A stretch of DNA of 64,000 bases, from positions 1,364,001 through 1,428,000 of the forward strand of contig NZ_FQLF01000002.1 in the NCBI RefSeq assembly GCF_900120175.1. Reading direction: 5' to 3'. Shown piece by piece: positions 59,601-64,000 of this stretch. Position 1 is the first letter of the stretch, and every line of letters begins with the position of its first letter. The position numbers and the translations under genes were made by a program. Source of the DNA: Oceanicoccus sp. KOV_DT_Chl. GTDB taxonomy: Bacteria; Pseudomonadota; Gammaproteobacteria; Pseudomonadales; Dasaniaceae. Under the pieces are notes generated by a model, which saw only the letters and a list, made by a program, of their open reading frames with translations, searched no databases and was not told where the DNA came from.

Positions 59601-61196
59601 TCAGCTTTGCCCAATGACATCGCTCAATAGTGGTTTACCCAATACGCCATACCAGACTTGATAACTGGCTGGTAACAAGCCCTCACTATTGCGCTGCTGT
59701 TCGTAACCCTGCATAAATGCCTGCATTCTTTGCCTGCCCATTAAGCCGACTGGACGACCACTATTAACATTATGTGCACCAATACCCTTTAACTCCCAGG
59801 TTAATTCACGCAGTGACGAGTATTGCAAAGTAATCATCTCCTCTAACCAGGCGCTATTATGTTGATTATCAAAGCCGGCCCGCTTGATCGCCACCAGCAA
59901 CAATTCTTTGGCCGCAAAACGATTCACATGCACATAATCATCCACCACCGACCACGCGCTACGTAATTCATGCAAGCTCTGAGGACCCAAGGTAGAAAAA
60001 ATAAAACGACCGCCGGGTTTAAGCACCCGAAAAATCTCCGAAAATAATTCAGTATTATTTTCACACCATTGGATAGCCAGACTGGAATAAATTATATCGA
60101 TGCTATTTGCGGCCAAGGGTAAACTTTCCGCATCAGCACACAACCAATTACCAAGCTGGCGGGCCGAACTATATCTGACCATACCTTCAGCCAAATCCAA
60201 ACCAACAATATTGGAACCTGGATAATGACTTTGTAACTGCGGGGTAAAAAAACCTGTACCGCACCCCAAATCAAGTACTGTCTCTGCGTTTATTTCAGGC
60301 AAAAAATCCAGCAATCTTTTGCCTACTAGACGCTGAAATTCTGCCACACCATCGTAGGTCTCTGCCGCACGACTAAACGATCGGGCAACCTGCTTTTTGT
60401 CACGAGCTAATGAAGATGCAATATTTTTTTTAACAAGAAACTGTTGGATTTTATCCAAGGTTGTTTGGGCATGACTGATAAAAAATGCATGGGGAGCTGA
60501 TTCCACTGTTTCGATATCCAGTGCCAAATTAGAAAAATGTTCAGCAACTGCAACCGGGACCAAATTGTCATTTTCACCAAACATCATCAAGGCCGGCAAA
60601 GTTAAACTATTAATATCGGCGGTAATATTTAACGACGCGAGCAAATCCAAAGAGGAACACAGGGTGCCATCAGTAACTGGCTCAGCTAAACTCCTGATCG
60701 CTTTTAATAACGTTTTTTGCTCACCCCCTCCTTGAATCTGTAAGCCCATAAAACGACTCAGCGCTTGCTGAGGCTTTGCGTTCAATGAAGTATGAAATTG
60801 CTGGAATACCGTTTCCGGCATTGCCCACGGCCATTGTGCATCAGCAACAAATTTTGTATTCGTTGCCAGCAAAATTAATGCTGTTACTTTTTCCGGGTGC
60901 TGAGCTGCAAGCTTGACAGCCAACATTCCCCCCAGTGAATAACCCAGGTAAATACCACTGCTCGGCGCCACATTAATAATTGCAGCCACGATTGCATCGT
61001 ATTGGTATGGCACTTTTTCATCGCTACCACCATAACCTGGCAGGTCAATTAAATGCAGATTAAAGCGCTGCCGTAGTAACGGCAACCAGCCTTGCCACAC
61101 ATTGGAACCCATACCCCAGCCATGCAGCAACACCAGATCCAAAGCGGTCTCTTTGTTTTCCAAAGCAGCTAAGCGAGTGCAATGTAACGTCACCAC
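59601..61196 (-). CDS. bioHC: Fused BioH-BioC: pimeloyl-ACP methyl ester esterase and malonyl-ACP methyltransferase
   Basis: 531 aa. Residues 1-255: alpha/beta hydrolase BioH with LHGWGMGSNVW, nucleophile Ser in GYSLGGM (about 87), Asp in FGENDNLVP and His in APHAFFISH. Residues about 270-531: SAM methyltransferase BioC with VLDLGCGTGFFTPQL, GLDLAEGM, IYSSLAIQWCEN and RFIFSTLGP. BioC methylates malonyl-ACP to start pimelate chain growth; BioH later removes the methyl. The fusion puts the first and last enzymes of that branch in one protein and is known in Saccharophagus-type bacteria. It overlaps bioF by 7 bp. Confidence 0.93.
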   Translation of the reverse strand: MVTLHCTRLAALENKETALDLVLLHGWGMGSNVWQGWLPLLRQRFNLHLIDLPGYGGSDEKVPYQYDAIVAAIINVAPSSGIYLGYSLGGMLAVKLAAQHPEKVTALILLATNTKFVADAQWPWAMPETVFQQFHTSLNAKPQQALSRFMGLQIQGGGEQKTLLKAIRSLAEPVTDGTLCSSLDLLASLNITADINSLTLPALMMFGENDNLVPVAVAEHFSNLALDIETVESAPHAFFISHAQTTLDKIQQFLVKKNIASSLARDKKQVARSFSRAAETYDGVAEFQRLVGKRLLDFLPEINAETVLDLGCGTGFFTPQLQSHYPGSNIVGLDLAEGMVRYSSARQLGNWLCADAESLPLAANSIDIIYSSLAIQWCENNTELFSEIFRVLKPGGRFIFSTLGPQSLHELRSAWSVVDDYVHVNRFAAKELLLVAIKRAGFDNQHNSAWLEEMITLQYSSLRELTWELKGIGAHNVNSGRPVGLMGRQRMQAFMQGYEQQRNSEGLLPASYQVWYGVLGKPLLSDVIGQS

Positions 61197-62350
61197 GCAA
61201 CCTCGGCTAACGCTGATAATAATTCTTCAAGTTGTTGTACAGTATGCGCCGCCGTTAAAGTAATTCTTAACCGGGCAGAATTAGCAGGCACTGTCGGCGG
61301 ACGAATCGCACTAATTAAAAAACCTTTTGCTGCCAGCGCGTCGCTGATGACTAACGCCTGCTCACTACTACCAATTAATAATGGCTGAATAGCTGTATCA
61401 GAGGGCATTAGCGGCAAACCCAACGCCTGCGCTTGCGCCTTAAACAAGCCGATTAATGCCTGCAAATGTTGACGCCGCGCGGCATCACTTTGAATAATTT
61501 TTAAACTGGCCAAACTGGCTGCAGCTACCGCCGGCGGTAACGCCGTGGTGTATATATAGGACCTGGAAAACTGAATTAAAGTTTCGATTAAATCCTCACT
61601 GCCCGCTACAAACGCGCCGAAGCTGCCAAAACTTTTACCCAGCGTTCCCATCACTATTGGCAGCTGTTGCTGGTCAAGATTGAAAAACTCTGCACAACCT
61701 GCACCCCGCTGACCTAACACCCCAACACCATGCGCATCATCCGCCATCAGGCAGGCATCGTACTGCTCAGCCAACTGTGACAATGCCTGCAACGGCGCTA
61801 AATCGCCATCCATACTAAACACCGCATCGACCGCAATTAACTTGCGGCCAGCGTCAGCTTTTTGCAACCTGGTTTCAAGACTCGCAATATCATTATGCAA
61901 AAAACGTTGAAAGCGCGCGCCAGATAATAAACCCGCATCCAATAAAGACGCGTGATTCAATTTATCCTGAAAAATGAAATCATTTTTACCCAGCAGCGCG
62001 TTGATTACGCCGAGATTAGCCATATAGCCGGTTGAAAATAATAGCGCGCGATCGCGACCCAAGAAAGCTGCCAATCGTTGCTCTAATTGATGGTGTAAGC
62101 TGCTGTGTCCACACACCAAATGTGAGGAGCCGCTGCCCACGCCAAATTCAGATGCCGCTTGCTGAAAAGCGTCAAGCACATCAGGATGATTGGCCAAGCC
62201 CAAGTAATCATTACTACAGAAATTAATATAGGTTTTACCCTCCACCACTACTGTAGCGCCCTGAGCAGTGGCTAGCTCCCGGCGCTGTCGGTAGAGGTGA
62301 TTGGCTTTGCGTTCAGACAGGGCTGAACTTAAATCACTAAAGTCAGCCAT
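61190..62350 (-). CDS. bioF: 8-amino-7-oxononanoate synthase
   Basis: 386 aa PLP enzyme joining pimeloyl-ACP/CoA and alanine. NFCSNDYLGLANHP, SGSSHLVCGHSSLHHQLE, DDAHGVGVLG and the PLP lysine in MGTLGKSFGSFGAF are all present, and length is normal. Between bioB (30-bp gap) and bioHC (overlap), in the biotin operon. Confidence 0.95.
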   Translation of the reverse strand: MADFSDLSSALSERKANHLYRQRRELATAQGATVVVEGKTYINFCSNDYLGLANHPDVLDAFQQAASEFGVGSGSSHLVCGHSSLHHQLEQRLAAFLGRDRALLFSTGYMANLGVINALLGKNDFIFQDKLNHASLLDAGLLSGARFQRFLHNDIASLETRLQKADAGRKLIAVDAVFSMDGDLAPLQALSQLAEQYDACLMADDAHGVGVLGQRGAGCAEFFNLDQQQLPIVMGTLGKSFGSFGAFVAGSEDLIETLIQFSRSYIYTTALPPAVAAASLASLKIIQSDAARRQHLQALIGLFKAQAQALGLPLMPSDTAIQPLLIGSSEQALVISDALAAKGFLISAIRPPTVPANSARLRITLTAAHTVQQLEELLSALAEVAW

Positions 62351-62380
62351 AATTGATCAGCAATAAAGTTACCAATAAAA

Positions 62381-63451
62381 TCAGGCTTGGGCGGCGTTAT
62401 AAAAGTACTTATCATTTTCCGCTTGCTGGATTTGCTCACGCAAGCGGTCTTCTTCGCCGTCATCACAGCGCTGGGCATCGCGCGCTTCTGGTTTGATCCC
62501 CAGTCGCTCAAACAACTGCAAATCTTTATTCGCTTCGGGGTTAGCGGTAGTTAATAGTTTCTCACCATAAAAAATAGAATTAGCACCGGCAAAATACGCC
62601 AGCGCATGCATTTCTTCATTCATTGATTCACGGCCCGCCGATAAACGCACATGGGATTCCGGCATTAAAATCCTCGCCACCGCGATAGTGCGAATAAAAT
62701 CAAAAGGATCCAACTCTGCCTGATCAGCCATTGGTGTGCCTTCCACTTTTACCAACATATTGATCGGAACCGATTCAGGATGTTGCGGCATATTAGCTAA
62801 TTGAATTAATAAACCAGCGCGATCTTTTACTGTTTCCCCCATGCCAACGATACCACCACTACACACTTTAATACCGGCTTCACGAACATTGGCCAAAGTG
62901 TTTAATCGATCAGCATAGGTGCGAGTGGTGATGATATCCCCGTAAAATTCTGGCGATGTATCAAGGTTGTGATTGTAATAATCCAGACCGGCCTCTTCTA
63001 ATTCAGTCGCCTGTTCAGCGGTCAACATCCCCAATGTCATGCAGGTTTCCAAACCCATTTCCTTAACCCCTTTCACCATCGCGGTGACGTAGGGCATATC
63101 TTTTTTCTTCGGTGAACGCCAGGCCGCGCCCATACAAAAACGGGTGGCACCGGTATCTTTGGCCGCTTTTGCTTCCTGCAATACTTTTTCCACTTCCATC
63201 AGTTTTTCTTTTTCCAACCCCGTGTCATAGCGATTACTTTGCGGGCAATATTTACAATCCTCGGGGCAAGCGCCAGTCTTTATCGACAGCAGCGTACTGA
63301 CTTGTACTTCATTCGGATCAAAATACTGCCGGTGGAGGGTTTGCGCTTGAAACAATAAATCATTGAATGGCTGTTCAAACAGTGCCTGCACCTCTGCTGA
63401 AGTCCAGTCGTGGCGAAGAGCGTGATTAGCTGTAGTCATTTGGGCTGTCAT
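62381..63451 (-). CDS. bioB: Biotin synthase
   Basis: Radical-SAM enzyme inserting sulfur into dethiobiotin. [11 protein letters not shown] holds the CxxxCxxC motif for the 4Fe-4S cluster, and [16 protein letters not shown] and the late RLSAGRE supply ligands of the second cluster. About 356 aa from ATG 63451, which has GTGGA 7 bases upstream; a GTG at 63463 and an ATG at 63439 are alternatives. First gene of the operon, expressed from the promoter at 63559-63586 under a BirA-type operator. Confidence 0.96.
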   Translation of the reverse strand: MTAQMTTANHALRHDWTSAEVQALFEQPFNDLLFQAQTLHRQYFDPNEVQVSTLLSIKTGACPEDCKYCPQSNRYDTGLEKEKLMEVEKVLQEAKAAKDTGATRFCMGAAWRSPKKKDMPYVTAMVKGVKEMGLETCMTLGMLTAEQATELEEAGLDYYNHNLDTSPEFYGDIITTRTYADRLNTLANVREAGIKVCSGGIVGMGETVKDRAGLLIQLANMPQHPESVPINMLVKVEGTPMADQAELDPFDFIRTIAVARILMPESHVRLSAGRESMNEEMHALAYFAGANSIFYGEKLLTTANPEANKDLQLFERLGIKPEARDAQRCDDGEEDRLREQIQQAENDKYFYNAAQA

Positions 63452-63558
63452 CAATAAATCCACATAATTAGTGCGCTAGAGCGGCTTACACCACACCGGT
63501 AACACTCAGGATAAAGGAACGCTGGCATTGCCACTGGCAAGGCCTTAAAGTGAGCGCA

Positions 63559-63586
63559 ATCATAAGGATTATGACTTCGCTGTCAA
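63559..63586 (-). promoter_or_regulatory. bioB promoter
   Basis: Leftward TTGACA (63586-63581), 16-base spacer, TATGAT (63564-63559), about 108 bp before the bioB start. The -35 coincides with the left half of the BirA-type operator. Confidence 0.7.
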
Positions 63587-63611
63587 CCAACAAGGATAGA
63601 TATGGTTAACA
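63581..63611. promoter_or_regulatory. BirA-type biotin operator
   Basis: TGTCAACC (63581-63588), 15-base spacer, GGTTAACA (63604-63611). Enterobacterial BirA boxes read TGTAAACC-N15-GGTTTACA; each half differs by one or two bases and the spacing is the same. It covers the bioB -35 and, at the other end, the ATG of comF. Confidence 0.65.
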
Positions 63612-64000
63612 GATTTTTCCACTCAATCAAGCCGCTACTTACCTTAGGCCAGCTAAGCCAGTGCATACTCTGTGCCGCCCATGGCCAACAACAACTGGAC
63701 CTCTGCACCGCTTGTGAACAAGAACTACCTTGGCTGGGCCACCATTGTCAGCGCTGTGCGCTACCACTCAGCCAGCCATCAGCAAAGGAATGCGGCCTAT
63801 GCCAACAGCACCCGCCGCCATTTGCCCGCACCGTTGCCAGCTTTGCCTATGGCCCACCCATAGCCCAGATGATTAGCGGGCTTAAACACAATAAACATTA
63901 CGGCTATGGTAGAACGCTATGTTTTATAAACACAAGAATGATAGCAAGTGCTTACTTACACAGTCAGTTACCCGACCTCATCATGCCCACACCGCTGCAT
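63602..64000 (+). CDS. comF: ComF-family phosphoribosyltransferase-like protein, 5' part
   Basis: First 133 codons, running off the window edge. Zinc-ribbon pairs CILC (residues about 21-24), CTAC, CQRCALPL and CGLC, then the SFAYGPPIAQMISGLKHNKHYGYGRTL segment typical of ComF. ComF proteins act in DNA uptake or related roles in naturally competent bacteria. The PRPP-binding C-terminal half is outside the window. Divergent from bioB. Its start codon overlaps the BirA-type operator. Confidence 0.88.
   Translation, partial: MVNRFFHSIKPLLTLGQLSQCILCAAHGQQQLDLCTACEQELPWLGHHCQRCALPLSQPSAKECGLCQQHPPPFARTVASFAYGPPIAQMISGLKHNKHYGYGRTLCFINTRMIASAYLHSQLPDLIMPTPLH

Noticed and set aside
63745-63758. 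Further NagR-type palindrome inside comF
   Set aside because: It reads TGTCAGCGCTGTGC, with mismatches in both outer arms, and lies within coding sequence for a zinc-ribbon Cys pair.

Overview
The window reads as about 64 kb of chromosome from a marine-type gammaproteobacterium. A fused BioH-BioC protein (known from Saccharophagus/Teredinibacter), a Pseudomonas che2-like chemotaxis operon, a DUF3094 protein and a GlcNAc locus with a TonB receptor and flavin halogenase suggest the Cellvibrionales or a neighbouring order. The placement is inferred from gene content only. No rRNA, tRNA or CRISPR array was seen.

Layout. (1) 0-4.3 kb: rimK with an extra RCK_C-type domain, then a rightward set of small genes (esterase, DsbA-family protein, gamma-glutamylcyclotransferase-like protein, two small conserved proteins). 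(2) 4.3-14.1 kb: a leftward ten-gene chemotaxis operon (MCP, cheY, STAS, cheA, cheW, MCP, cheR, cheD, cheB, response regulator-EAL), in the order of Pseudomonas aeruginosa che2 with a STAS and a c-di-GMP gene added. (3) 14.7-17.3 kb: a frame-disrupted FAD oxidoreductase and a periplasmic binding-like protein. (4) 17.5-32.4 kb: an N-acetylglucosamine regulon (pgi, nagR, nagA-nagB, SSS symporter, GH20 hexosaminidase, nagK, flavin halogenase, TonB receptor). Five copies of a TGACAGCGCTGTCA-type palindrome lie on the -35 (and once the +1 region) of four recognisable promoters. (5) 32.5-35.1 kb: an isochorismatase-family hydrolase with two PuuE-like CE4 proteins. (6) 35.1-42.1 kb: a Ser/Thr phosphorylation operon (PP2C phosphatase, two-FHA protein with nine 84-bp repeats, 1066-aa kinase) plus a lipoprotein hydrolase. 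(7) 42.3-49.2 kb: autotransporter, cysteine synthase-like gene with a CRP-like site upstream, TonB receptor. (8) 49.24-50.54 kb: a complete IS3-family element. (9) 50.6-58.7 kb: PilZ protein, hybrid histidine kinase, two acyl-CoA dehydrogenase-type genes, small proteins. (10) 58.9-64 kb: the biotin operon bioB-bioF-bioHC-bioD, with a promoter overlapped by a BirA-type operator that also covers the start codon of a divergent, truncated comF.

The pathway logic of the GlcNAc block is clear. The TonB receptor and hexosaminidase deliver GlcNAc, the symporter imports it, NagK phosphorylates it, NagA deacetylates, NagB makes fructose-6-phosphate, Pgi links to glucose-6-phosphate, and NagR probably represses all of it.

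A recurring peculiarity is that seven otherwise well conserved genes are broken by nine one-base losses, mostly in C or G runs. Adding one base at each site restores full-length family proteins. This looks more like assembly or sequencing indels than gene decay, so the affected entries should be read with that in mind.
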